Assembly: GCA_963851045.1 (NCBI GenBank)
Contig: CAWKNC010000002.1
Location: 372,001-436,000 of the forward strand
Source: WHSW01 sp963851045
Lineage (GTDB): Bacteria; Actinomycetota; Thermoleophilia; Solirubrobacterales; 70-9
Reading direction: 5' to 3'
DNA length: 64,000 nt
The notes below the pieces were generated by a model. It had not been told where the DNA came from. It saw only the letters and a program-made list of their open reading frames with translations, and made no database searches. The first letter of the stretch is position 1; each line of letters starts with the position of its first letter. The translations under genes and the position numbers were made by a program. Below, piece by piece: positions 41,088 through 49,780 of the stretch.

Positions 41088-42416
41088 TGGCACGCCGATC
41101 AGAGGCCAGCTGCGCAACGTGGTCGCGATCGTGGTGATGCTCGCCCTCGGGCTGGCCGTCGCGTACGGTGATCCTCCAGAACCAGCGGCTGCGGATTCCG
41201 ATCCTCGACGAACGGCCCTTCGAGCTCAAGGCCGAGTTTCAGACCGCGCAGGCGGTGGTGCCGGGACAGGGTCAGACGATCCGGGTTGCCGGCGTGCGGG
41301 TCGGCGATGTCGGCAAGGTCGAGCTCGTCGATGGCGCCGGGGTGGTGACGTTCGCGATCGACCGCGAGTTCCTGCCGATCTACCGCGACGCGACGATCCT
41401 GATGCGCCCGGCCACCGGGCTCAAGGACATGTTCTTCCAGCTCGACCCGGGCAGCGCGAGGGCGCGGCGACGTACGAGGAGGGGGAGGTCGTGCCGATGG
41501 CCAACACGGCGCCTGACGTCAACTTCCACGACGTGCTCTCCGTCGCTCGACTCGGAGACCCGGTCCTACCTGCGGCTGCTGCTCGTCGGGGTCGGCAAGG
41601 GCCTCGACGATCGGGATCGCGAGCTCGGGACGCCTGCTCGGCAGCCTCGGGCCGATCAACCGCAACATGGCCGAGCTCAACAGGTCGTCGCCAAGCGCCG
41701 CGACGAGCTCGCCCGGTTCACCCACAACACCAACGTGCTCACGACCCGCTCGTGGCCGAGGCGGAGGCTGAGCTGACGCGGCTGGTCAGCTCGGCGTCGC
41801 AGTACCTAGGACGAGATCGCCGGTGAGGACGTCGACGTCTCGCGGTTGGTTCGCGGCCTTCCGGGGACGCTCAGCGAGGGCCGCGAGGCGCTGATCTCGA
41901 TGCGCCGGCTCGCGGGAGTGATGGGCCCGGCGTTCGAGCGAGCTGCGTCCGTTCGCCCGCAACCTCGAAGGTCTCAACGAATCGAACATCCGCTTCGCCG
42001 GGACGGTGACGCCGACGATCCGCGACGAGATCCGCCCGTTCGTTCGCAAGGCGCGCGAGCGCGTCCGCGACATCCGCGACGGTGCGACGCGGTTTGCCGC
42101 CACGGCCCCCCGGCTCGAGGTCATCTTCTCCAAGCTCAACCGGCTCGGCCAACATGGCGGCCTACAACCCCGTGGCGCGGAGCCGGTCGGCGCGCCAGGA
42201 CGAGACGAGGGCTACCTGTACTGGGTGAGTTGGCTCGCGAACAACACCTCGCAGCTGTTCTCGTCTGGTGACGGAAACGGCTTCTATCGCCGCGTCTACC
42301 TGACGATGGGCTGCGAGCAGGCGAATTCGCTGATCGACAATCCGAATCCGGCGGTCAGGACCTTGACGCAGCTGGTCACCGGCGTCACCGACCCCGTCCT
42401 GGCGGAGGTCTGCTGA
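41087..42416 (+). pseudogene. MCE family protein 5 of 6, frame-disrupted
   Basis: The ATG at 41087 (TAATG overlap) is followed within about 25 bp by a frame change into RGQLRNVVAIVVMLALGLAV, the membrane helix. After another shift near 41165 comes QNQRLRIPILDERPFELKAE and the MCE core IRVAGVRVGDVGKVELVDGA, unbroken to about 41455. More shifts follow in 41460-42170. The C-terminus GYLYWVSWLANNTSQLFSSG to DPVLAEVC is intact and ends at TGA 42414-42416. Joined length would be about 440 residues, slightly short for the family. Confidence 0.72.
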
Positions 42417-42417
42417 G

Positions 42418-44016
42418 GTGCGAGGAAAGCAGGCTCCGTCGATCGCTCGGATCCTCGTTGCGGCTCGGCTTCACGCTCTCCTGCTTCGGGCTGATCCTCT
42501 TCCTGTGGATTGCCTTCGGCGGTCCGATCCCGCTGAGCCCTGAGAGCTACCGGTTCACGGCCTACTTCCCCGAGGCGACCCGGCTGGCGACCGAGGCCGA
42601 TGTCCGCATCGGGGGCGTCTCCGTCGGCAAGGTGAAGGCGATCGAGCTCGCGCCGCGCCGAGTTCCGCGTGAACGGCAAGGACGTCGCCGCCGCGGAGAT
42701 CGAGATCGAGCCCGAGTTCGCACCGATCTCGATCGACGCGCGGGCGATCCTGCGCCAGAAGACGGTGGTCGGCGAGACCTTCGTCGAGATCACGTCCGGA
42801 ACCGAGCCGAGCGGCGGAGAGGACACCCTGATCGCCTCGGTCTCTCACGGCGAGGCGGTGGATCTACCCGAGGGCGTCGAGCCCGGCGGCGAGCCGCTGC
42901 CCGACGGCGGGACACTCGGCGTTCAGCGCACGCAGGAGGCGGTGCAGATCGACGAGATCTTCAACGCCCTCGACGAGGAGACACGCCTGGCGTTCCAGCG
43001 CTGGCAGCAGAGTTCGGCGGTCGCGATCCGAGATCGCAAGCTGGCGTTGAGCGACGCGCTCGGAAACCTGGCCCCGTACATCACGGACGCGAGCGACACC
43101 CTCGAGATCCTGGCCGGTCAGGAGGAGTCGCTGCGTGGGCTGATTCGCGACGCCGGGATCAGCTTCGAGGCGCTCGCCTCTCGTCGCGACGAGCTCACCG
43201 AGGCAATCCGCGGCCAGAAGAACACCTTCGAGGCGCTCGCCGCCGAGGACGAGGCGCTCGCCGACATCTTCGAGATCCTGCCCACGTTCCAGCGCGAGAC
43301 CCGGGCCACCATGGAGCGCTTGGAGGTCTTCCGCCAGGACGCAAACCCGCTGATCCGCAGGATGATCCCCGTCGCACGCGAGCTCAGCCCGACGCTGCGC
43401 AGCGTCAGGAAGCTGTCGCCGAATCTGCGCAATCTCTTCCGCGACCTCGATCCGCTCTACGACGTATCCCTGCGGGGCATGCCGGCGCTGCGGGACGTAC
43501 TCGACGGTCTCGCGCCCGGTGATCGACGAGCTCGATCCGTTCCTCGCCAATCTCAACCCGATCCTGACCTATCTCGAGTACCAGAAGGGCTCGGTGACCG
43601 ACTTCCTCGCGGGACCGTCGGTGAGCCTCTCCGGTGCCGCAGACGGGCTTCCGGGCGACCCGGCTCCGCGACATTTCCTGCGCCAGCTCACGGTGGCCAA
43701 CACGCAGAGCACGTCGATCTGGCCCACACGCCTGGCGACGAACCGCGGCCACGGCTATCTCGCCGACGGCGCGCTCAATGGCTACGAGGCGGCGACCAAC
43801 GGGATCTTCCCCAACTTCGACTGCAAGAACACCGACTACTCGGCCGCGAGTCAGAACCCCGACGAGGACGAGATTCTGCGCGGCCAGAGCGTTCCCGGGG
43901 TGAACAACGGTGCGCCTCCGGACGTCCGCTTCGCGCCGTGTTACGTCGACGATGAGTTCGACGCCGAGGCCGAGGCAGGGTCCGGACGCGCGCCGGTCCT
44001 CTTTGCCGATCCGTAG
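42418..44016 (+). pseudogene. MCE family protein 6 of 6, frame-disrupted
   Basis: The GTG at 42418 encodes RGKQAPSIARIL, then a shift near 42458 leads into LGFTLSCFGLILFLWIAFGG (helix) and ADVRIGGVSVGKVKAIELA (MCE core). A shift near 42660 opens the longest clean stretch, 42669-43515 (VAAAEIEIEPEFAPISIDAR through LRDVLDGLAP). One more near 43520 gives the C-terminus LDPFLANLNPILTYLEYQKG to FADP and the TAG at 44014-44016. With only about three shifts this gene is the least damaged. Joined length would be about 530 residues. Confidence 0.74.
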
Positions 44017-44045
44017 AGATGGGTCGCTCATCGCGGCCGCGTAGA

Positions 44046-44051
44046 TAGGGT
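44046..44051 (+). promoter_or_regulatory. -10 element TAGGGT (leaderless pattern)
   Basis: TAGGGT is followed by 6 nt and the GTG at 44058, identical in spacing to ispH. Confidence 0.45.
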
Positions 44052-44057
44052 CGTCGG

Positions 44058-44930
44058 GTGGAGGACTCGATCTTCGCCACGGTGCTGTTGCCGGTCGCCC
44101 TGGCGGTGATCATGACGACGCTCGGAATGTCGCTCACGCCGAGCGACTTCCGGCGGGTCGCCGTCTACCCGAAGGGCGTCGGGATCGGGCTTGTCAATCT
44201 GCTTGCGATCTCGCCGGTACTCGCCTTCGCCGTCGCCGAGCTCTACTCGCTCGAGCCCGCACTGGCGGTGGGCCTGGTCCTGCTCGGCGCCTCGCCCGGC
44301 GGAACGATGGCCAACATGCTCACCCACCTCGCGCGGGGGGATACGGCGCTGTCGATCACGATGACAGCGATCTCCTCTGTTGCCGCCGTGATCACCGTCC
44401 CGCTGTTCTTGGAGCTGTCGACGAGCCACTTCGGCGCCACCGGCTTCGACGACGACATCGCGATGGGGGGCGTGGTCGCACGGGTTCTCCTCATCACCGT
44501 CATCCCTCTGTCGCTCGGCATGTACCTGCGTTCGCGCTCGCCCGAGCGCGTCAAGGCGATCGAGGGACGGGCGCGTGCGACCGCCTTCGCGCTCTTCGTC
44601 GGGGTCGTGGTCGGAGCCATCGTCGCCGAGCACGAGCGGGTCATCGACAACCTCGATGATGTCGCCGCCGCGGCGATCACGCTCAATCTCGCGGCGATGA
44701 CGGTCTCGTTCACGATCGCTCGCGCTGCTCGCCTGGACAACCGTCAGGCAACCGCGATCGCGATCGAGCTCGGCGTCCACAATGCGACCCTTGCGATTGC
44801 GGTCGGCGCGACGATCGCGACGGTGCTGACGATCCCCGCCGCCGTCTACAGCGCGTTCATGTTCATCTCGGCGGGACTCTTTGCACGCGTCATGTTCCGC
44901 CGCAACACGGCGGCGGCTCCGGCGCCCTGA
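44058..44930 (+). CDS. Bile acid:sodium symporter (BASS) family transporter
   Basis: This is a 290-residue membrane protein with nine or ten predicted helices. Family motifs are MTTLGMSLTPSDFRRV near the start, GLVLLGASPGGTMANMLTHL (the sodium-site crossover region, about 75-95) and AIAIELGVHNATLAIAVG (about 235-252). BASS-family members move bile acids in animals and pantoate, pyruvate or other organic anions in bacteria. Here the substrate is unknown. The gene follows the mce run by 41 bp but appears to have its own leaderless promoter. It converges on the methyltransferase gene. Confidence 0.9.
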   Translation: MEDSIFATVLLPVALAVIMTTLGMSLTPSDFRRVAVYPKGVGIGLVNLLAISPVLAFAVAELYSLEPALAVGLVLLGASPGGTMANMLTHLARGDTALSITMTAISSVAAVITVPLFLELSTSHFGATGFDDDIAMGGVVARVLLITVIPLSLGMYLRSRSPERVKAIEGRARATAFALFVGVVVGAIVAEHERVIDNLDDVAAAAITLNLAAMTVSFTIARAARLDNRQATAIAIELGVHNATLAIAVGATIATVLTIPAAVYSAFMFISAGLFARVMFRRNTAAAPAP

Positions 44931-44931
44931 C

Positions 44932-45780
44932 CTAGCTGGCGGGTATGTGCGCGAGCCCCTGAGTGTGCCCGGGCCAGAAGTGCGCCTCCGGCTCTTCGAC
45001 GAACTCCGAGTAGTGACCGTCTGCGGCCAGTGCCGCTTGTTCGAGCGCGGTGGGGGCTTCCCCGGGCCGGCGCGGGGGGAACTCCGACCCGATCGTGAGG
45101 GGTCGGCGGCCTAGCCGCAGACCGGTCTCGAAGACCCATGGCTTCGCTGTGAACCCGAAGCCGATGTCATCGACGAGGAAGTCGCAACCGTGCTCCTCGA
45201 GAGCGGCCGGCAGCGTCTCCATCACGTCGCCCAGAACCGTGATGCAGCGGGCGCGCAGCTTCCCTGGGATCAGCCAGCCGCTGCTGGGCGCTGCGTCGAG
45301 CGTGACCAGAGTGCCTGGCCGACCCTCGGCCTCGTTGCGCTCCAGCGCGCGGCAGATCAGAGCCGCACCGAGCCCATCGTGGGTGCCGACCTCGATGGTC
45401 ACGGCCGGCTTAAGCAGACGCGCGACGCAGTAGTACATGTACCGATAGCCGTAGCGAGGAACGCTGTCGCGCTTCGGGTTTCCGCGCAGCAGGGCCGTCA
45501 GCTCATCGCGCAGCTCGGCGTCGGCCGCGAGCTCATCCAGCGTGCGCGCGGCCGCCTCCTGGCTGACACCCAGGGCCTGCGCGACCGTCCGGGCGACGTC
45601 CACCATGTTTGTGAGCTCGTAGGTGAAGTTGGAGACCTCGTTTGAGCGAAACAGGTAGCGCAGGGCGTCCCGCGGCCGCGCCCGTGCCGCCGCCCGATTG
45701 CCGGCCAGCACCCGGCCGCGCACCGCAAATCTCGGTAGCCATGCCCGCCTGAGACGCTCGCTGAGTCTTCCCTGCGACAA
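44932..45780 (-). CDS. Class I SAM-dependent methyltransferase-like protein
   Basis: From a TTG at 45780 the protein has about 282 residues (GTG 45828 would overlap the preceding hydrolase gene). A helical N-terminal part (NFTYELTNMVDVARTVAQAL) precedes a Rossmann-type domain with VTIEVGTHDGLGAALICRAL as the SAM-binding glycine loop, TLVTLDAAPSSG as the acidic strand end and CDFLVDDIGFGF as the later strand. This resembles Methyltransf_24 proteins found in polysaccharide clusters. It lies directly behind the lipoprotein hydrolase at 45797 and is likely in its operon. Acceptor unknown. Confidence 0.65.
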   Translation of the reverse strand: MSQGRLSERLRRAWLPRFAVRGRVLAGNRAAARARPRDALRYLFRSNEVSNFTYELTNMVDVARTVAQALGVSQEAAARTLDELAADAELRDELTALLRGNPKRDSVPRYGYRYMYYCVARLLKPAVTIEVGTHDGLGAALICRALERNEAEGRPGTLVTLDAAPSSGWLIPGKLRARCITVLGDVMETLPAALEEHGCDFLVDDIGFGFTAKPWVFETGLRLGRRPLTIGSEFPPRRPGEAPTALEQAALAADGHYSEFVEEPEAHFWPGHTQGLAHIPAS

Positions 45781-45796
45781 GCGGGGACCCTTGCGA

Positions 45797-46915
45797 CTAG
45801 GTGCCGCCGGTAAACGACGTGAACGCACCCCAGGACGGCTTCGGCGTGAGGCTTTCGAGCGGGAACAGACCCGAGTTCGCGCACCAGTCGCAGACCCCCG
45901 CGTCGAGCGGCGTGTCGCGCCACGAGTACCAGATCACGCTCGCGATGTTCCATTCGGTGCGTTTCGAGAGGAAGAAGTCGAACGCGCCGCGCAGCAGCTC
46001 GGCCTGACCCTGCTCGCCGAGCTCCAGCGGATTCTCCCCATCGCCCGAAGACGCCCCAACCTCGGTCACCCAGAGCGAGGCGTCGTCCTCCGCACGAGCC
46101 ACCTCATCGTGCAACAGCGCGACCTGATCTTGGATCTTGGGCAGATTCGCCGCGTACGGATGGGCGGAGACAGCGTCGAAGTTCTCGCGGGCGCCCTCGA
46201 TCTCGTAGAGCTGGCGAAGGAAGCCGTCGGCGAGAATCGCGCTCCCGCTTCCGTTCGTCTGGAACATCCCGCCGAGAAGGATCTGGGCGCCGGGATCGCG
46301 CTCGCGGATCGCGTCGGCCGCTGATGAGAGGAGCCGCTCGTAGGACTGCGGGTCGGGCTTTGGCCCAAAGAAGGTCGGAGAGTTCTGCTCGTTCCAGATC
46401 TGCCAGGCGCGGATCGGGACCGGGTCAACGTCCGGATGCGTGGCCCAAACTTCTCCGTCAGGGCCATAGCGCTCGACCATTTCGCCCACGAACCGCTCCC
46501 AAGCGGCCAGCGCTTCCTCCGACTGGGGCGCGTAGATCGCGCACGACTCGCCGCAGTCGGAACCGTCGATCCCCTGCGTCACCCAGTCCGGCGAGCTAAA
46601 GATCGTTGGCACCACCTGAATTCCGTTGCGCGCAGCGCCGAGGACCACCGGATCGATCGTCGAGAGGTCGGTGTCCCCGGGCTTCTCCGTCTGGTCAAGG
46701 TCGTGCCAAGGAAAGACGAGCCGCATCGTCCCGACTTCGCCGGCGCCCATGCGATCGAGGTCCTCATCCGTCAGCGTTGTTTGCGGAACGACGCCAAAGA
46801 ACGTCTTCGGGACGTCCACAGCCGCGGCGGTCGTCTTCTCCCCGTCGGAGCCGCACCCGAGCGCGGCGATGCAGACGGCGAACGTGAGCAGGGCTGTGGC
46901 GAAAAGAAACTTCAT
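45797..46915 (-). CDS. PslG/GH39-like glycoside hydrolase, lipoprotein (paralogue 2)
   Basis: The protein has 372 residues and a lipoprotein signal (CIAALGCGSDG, lipid-bearing Cys21), so it should be tethered to the membrane outside the cell. The catalytic acid/base is Glu176 in WQIWNEQNSP and the nucleophile Glu285 in WVTEVGASSGDG. The last block is VCDWCANSGLFPLESLTPKP and FTSFTGGT. It shares about the same length and motif order with the three other paralogues. Position among polysaccharide genes suggests trimming of an exported glycan, as PslG does in Pseudomonas. About 75 bp separates it from the next hydrolase. Confidence 0.82.
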   Translation of the reverse strand: MKFLFATALLTFAVCIAALGCGSDGEKTTAAAVDVPKTFFGVVPQTTLTDEDLDRMGAGEVGTMRLVFPWHDLDQTEKPGDTDLSTIDPVVLGAARNGIQVVPTIFSSPDWVTQGIDGSDCGESCAIYAPQSEEALAAWERFVGEMVERYGPDGEVWATHPDVDPVPIRAWQIWNEQNSPTFFGPKPDPQSYERLLSSAADAIRERDPGAQILLGGMFQTNGSGSAILADGFLRQLYEIEGARENFDAVSAHPYAANLPKIQDQVALLHDEVARAEDDASLWVTEVGASSGDGENPLELGEQGQAELLRGAFDFFLSKRTEWNIASVIWYSWRDTPLDAGVCDWCANSGLFPLESLTPKPSWGAFTSFTGGT

Positions 46916-46991
46916 TGTGGGGACGTCGCGGGCGGCGCAAAGTCAACCCGATCCGACGGCGGTGCCGGACGTCAGCGTTGGATCTGCGCCG

Positions 46992-48086
46992 TCAACGACC
47001 GCCGGTGAACGCGGTGAAGGTAGCGAGTGCGTCTTTCGGGTTGAGATCCGTGGCGACCAGGCCCGACCCCGGACACCACGAGCAGAGCCCGTCGGTCGCC
47101 GCCGGCCGATCGCGCCACGAGTACCAGTCGATGTTCTTGAGCCGGAGCTGCCGTCGCCGGGCGACCAGGCGCTCGAACGACCGACGCAGTTGCCGTGCCT
47201 GCCCTGCCGCGCCGCGGTTGAGCGCGCTGGCCTGCCCGCTCGAGGCCCAACCGAGCTCGGTGATCCAAAGGCTCGTCGAGCCGTCCTCGGCGCGCGCCAT
47301 GGTGGCGCGAAGGGCCTCGATCTGGGCGAACACGCCGGAGAGGGTAGGGGCATAGGGATGGGCGGCAACACCGTCGAAGTCGGGAGCAGCACCGCGTCCA
47401 TATAGGCGGGCCAGAAACCGCGATGCTGCGACCACGTTCCCGCGACCGGCGCGGGGTTTTCCGAACATGCCGCCGAGGATCACCCGAGCTCTCGGATCGA
47501 CCGCCGTGATCGCGTCGTGCGCGGGGGAGAGGATCGCGAGGTAGCGCCGGGGACTTGGCGTTGGCGCGAAAAAGGTACGGGAGTTCTGCTCGTTCCAGAT
47601 CTGCCAGACGCGCACCGGCATCGTGGGGATCTGCGGATGCTCGCGCCAGAACTCCCCGTCCTGGCCGTAGCGCCGTGCCACGGCCTCGGCGAACGCGCGC
47701 CAGGCCTCGAGCGCCGGCTTCGCCCGGGGAGCGTAGGGCGCGCAGCTCGGCTCGCAGCTGCTGCCATCGAGGGCTGCGACCCACGGAGGCGTCTCGAACA
47801 AGAACGGAAGTGGGCGAATGCCGCCGGCGGCGGCGCCTCCCATGACCGAGTCCGATGCGGTCCAGTCGAAGACGCCGGGCGCGGGATTGGCGAGCGCCCA
47901 GCTGAGCTGAAAGCGAAGGGTTTGAACCTCGGCCTGCGCCATCCGCTCGTAATCGGCCTGTTCAAGCGGACCCTGCGGCACGACACCGAAGAACCCGGGC
48001 GGGGTCGCCGCGCGCGCCGGCGTGCCAAGCACGCAGCAGGCCAGGGTGCCGATCACGACACCGACCGCCGCCCTGGCTGGATTCAA
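46992..48086 (-). CDS. Secreted PslG/GH39-like glycoside hydrolase (paralogue 3)
   Basis: This is a 364-residue protein with a cleavable signal peptide (to about residue 27, ending PARA). Acid/base Glu166 is in WQIWNEQNSR and nucleophile Glu277 in WITELGWASSG. Family-specific Cys pairs are CEPSC (111-115) and CSWCPGSGLV near the end. The C-terminus is ATFTAFTGGR. Its ATG overlaps the stop of the preceding hydrolase (48083) by 4 bp, so paralogues 3 and 4 are translationally coupled. The two bracketing motifs match paralogue 1 closely, which suggests a tandem duplication. Confidence 0.82.
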   Translation of the reverse strand: MNPARAAVGVVIGTLACCVLGTPARAATPPGFFGVVPQGPLEQADYERMAQAEVQTLRFQLSWALANPAPGVFDWTASDSVMGGAAAGGIRPLPFLFETPPWVAALDGSSCEPSCAPYAPRAKPALEAWRAFAEAVARRYGQDGEFWREHPQIPTMPVRVWQIWNEQNSRTFFAPTPSPRRYLAILSPAHDAITAVDPRARVILGGMFGKPRAGRGNVVAASRFLARLYGRGAAPDFDGVAAHPYAPTLSGVFAQIEALRATMARAEDGSTSLWITELGWASSGQASALNRGAAGQARQLRRSFERLVARRRQLRLKNIDWYSWRDRPAATDGLCSWCPGSGLVATDLNPKDALATFTAFTGGR

Positions 48087-49366
48087 GGTTTGGTGACCTG
48101 GACGAACGCGTTCCAGGCGGGCTTGGCGGTCCCGTTCTCAGCCCGCAGTCCCGCATGGCCACACCAGGTGCAGATCAGGTCGCCGCCAGGTTTGTCGCGC
48201 CACGAGTACCAGTAGATCCCGCGCAGGTTGTACTTGCGCTTCTTCTTCTTGAAGCCCTTGTACGCCTCGGCGAGGATCTTGCGCTGGCCGCTCTTGCCCT
48301 TGTTGAAGGGCTCGTCGTTTGGCCCCCCCGACGCCCAGCCGATCTCGGTGATCCACGAGCCGACCTTGCGGTCGCCGACCTTGTTGACGACCGACTCGGC
48401 CACCTTGAGGGCGTCGAGGGCACCATCAGCGCTGGACGAGTAGGGGTGCAGGGCGATCGAGTCAAAGGTCTTCTTGATTCCCTTGACCCTGTACAGCTTC
48501 GTCAGGTACTTGCGGACCGGAAGCACCACCTTCTTCGCTGAATCGGGTCCCCACATCCCGCCGAGGATCACATCGAACCTGGGGCTGATGGCGTGGATCG
48601 CTTTGCCGGTGCTCTTGAGCATCTTTGCGTAGCTGCGGACGCTGACCTTTGGCGCGAAGTACTTGGGGGAGTTCTGTTCGTTCCAGACCTGCCAGGTCAT
48701 GATCGGCCGCTCGACCGTGCACTGACAGGGCGGCAGCGATGGATCAAGTGGGCCGGGTGGTGGCGTGGGGGGCGAGGGCGGGAGCGTCGGCGTCGGATCC
48801 CCCGGCGGTGTATTCGGTGGCTCGTCGGGCGTGCACCCAGGGAGGGGGACCGGAGTGCACGGAAATTGCACGAGCCGCCGCTGCTGATTGATTGGCACCG
48901 TCCAGAATGGGCCACCCGGTCCGTAACGGGCGGCCGCGGCGGCGGCGAACTCAGTGAACGCCTCGCGGGTCGCGGCGGACTTCGGGGGATAGACGGCGCA
49001 TTCGGTTCCGGCGCAGCTGCGGTTGTCCATGGCCGCCGCCCAGTCAGGCGTGCCATAGAGGAACGGAAACATCTTGATCCCGTGCGAGCTCGTCTGCCGG
49101 ACGATCTCGTCGGTTCCCGACCAGTCATAGGTTCCCTGGACGGCCTCGACCGTGCCCCAGGAGAGGATCGTGCGGATCGAGCTGATGCCGCCGTCTGGCA
49201 TGAGCTCGAGGTCGTCCTGCGTCGGCAGCGCACCGTCCTGCGGTACCACCCCGTAGACGACCTTCCCGCCATGCGCGGGCGCCGCGAGAACGAGGACCGC
49301 TACGAAGGAGCCGAGGGCGGCGACGGTCGAAAACCAGCGACCCACCGGTCGGTCCCGACGCGCCAC
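48083..49366 (-). CDS. Secreted PslG/GH39-like glycoside hydrolase with Pro-rich insertion (paralogue 4)
   Basis: From GTG 49366 the protein has 427 residues; upstream starts would run through the small gene at 49371. A signal helix (VAALGSFVAVLVLAAPAHG) is followed by the barrel. Residues about 168-215 are a loop of almost only Pro, Thr, Gly and Asp (PPSPPTPPPGPLDPS), bounded by cysteines, just before the catalytic strand TWQVWNEQNSP (Glu230). The nucleophile is Glu341 in WITEIGWASGG. The last cysteines are CTWCGHAGLR. The insertion is absent from the three paralogues and could act as a flexible spacer or cell-wall contact. Confidence 0.8.
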   Translation of the reverse strand: MARRDRPVGRWFSTVAALGSFVAVLVLAAPAHGGKVVYGVVPQDGALPTQDDLELMPDGGISSIRTILSWGTVEAVQGTYDWSGTDEIVRQTSSHGIKMFPFLYGTPDWAAAMDNRSCAGTECAVYPPKSAATREAFTEFAAAAAARYGPGGPFWTVPINQQRRLVQFPCTPVPLPGCTPDEPPNTPPGDPTPTLPPSPPTPPPGPLDPSLPPCQCTVERPIMTWQVWNEQNSPKYFAPKVSVRSYAKMLKSTGKAIHAISPRFDVILGGMWGPDSAKKVVLPVRKYLTKLYRVKGIKKTFDSIALHPYSSSADGALDALKVAESVVNKVGDRKVGSWITEIGWASGGPNDEPFNKGKSGQRKILAEAYKGFKKKKRKYNLRGIYWYSWRDKPGGDLICTWCGHAGLRAENGTAKPAWNAFVQVTKP

Positions 49367-49370
49367 GGCG

Positions 49371-49730
49371 CTACTGAGGTTCGCTGCCGGTGGGCGCGAC
49401 CTGCTGGGGCGGTCGCGGGTCGTCGTCCTCACCGCTGGCGCCGCGAAGGCGCCAGGCGGCGAATCCGGCACAGACGGCTGCGACCGCTGCAAGGCCAACG
49501 AGAAGAATCGAAGCGCCACCACCACCGCCGTCATCGGATCCCGAGGCCGGCGTTGCTGCGGCGGGGGTTTCATCGTTGCCGCCGGTGGGAATCTGCGAGA
49601 CGTCGTACTCATCGCCTGCGGCCTGGGCTGAGACCGACGCGGGAACGACCGCCGCGAGCGCGAGGATCGCCATCAGCGCACACACGAGTGCGCGCGCGGT
49701 CGTCGACCTAGACTCTCTGCCTTGCATCAT
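49371..49730 (-). CDS. Small secreted protein with C-terminal membrane anchor
   Basis: This 119-residue protein has a signal peptide (ARALVCALMAILALAAVV, cleavage near ASVSA) and a short mature region (DEYDVSQIPTGGNDE). A Gly/Asp-rich linker follows, then a second helix (ASILLVGLAAVAAVCAGFAA) and an Arg-rich, Pro-containing tail. No domain is recognised. It ends 4 bp before the GTG of the hydrolase at 49366 and begins the hydrolase operon. It diverges from the Wzy-like gene with 50 bp between. It may be an exported partner of the hydrolases. Confidence 0.6.
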   Translation of the reverse strand: MMQGRESRSTTARALVCALMAILALAAVVPASVSAQAAGDEYDVSQIPTGGNDETPAAATPASGSDDGGGGGASILLVGLAAVAAVCAGFAAWRLRGASGEDDDPRPPQQVAPTGSEPQ

Positions 49731-49780
49731 CCGTCGGATTCCTCTTTCTCGGCCCGGCGCCAGGGTAGTGGGGAGGGCCG

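Noticed and set aside
34940..43530. Idea that extra bases in the mce genes always fall exactly between codons, suggesting programmed frameshifting
   Set aside because: Many shifts can be placed at a codon boundary, but the exact inserted base cannot be fixed without homologous DNA, because neighbouring deletions give equally good protein. No common slippery sequence was found, and at least two shifts fit a deletion better.
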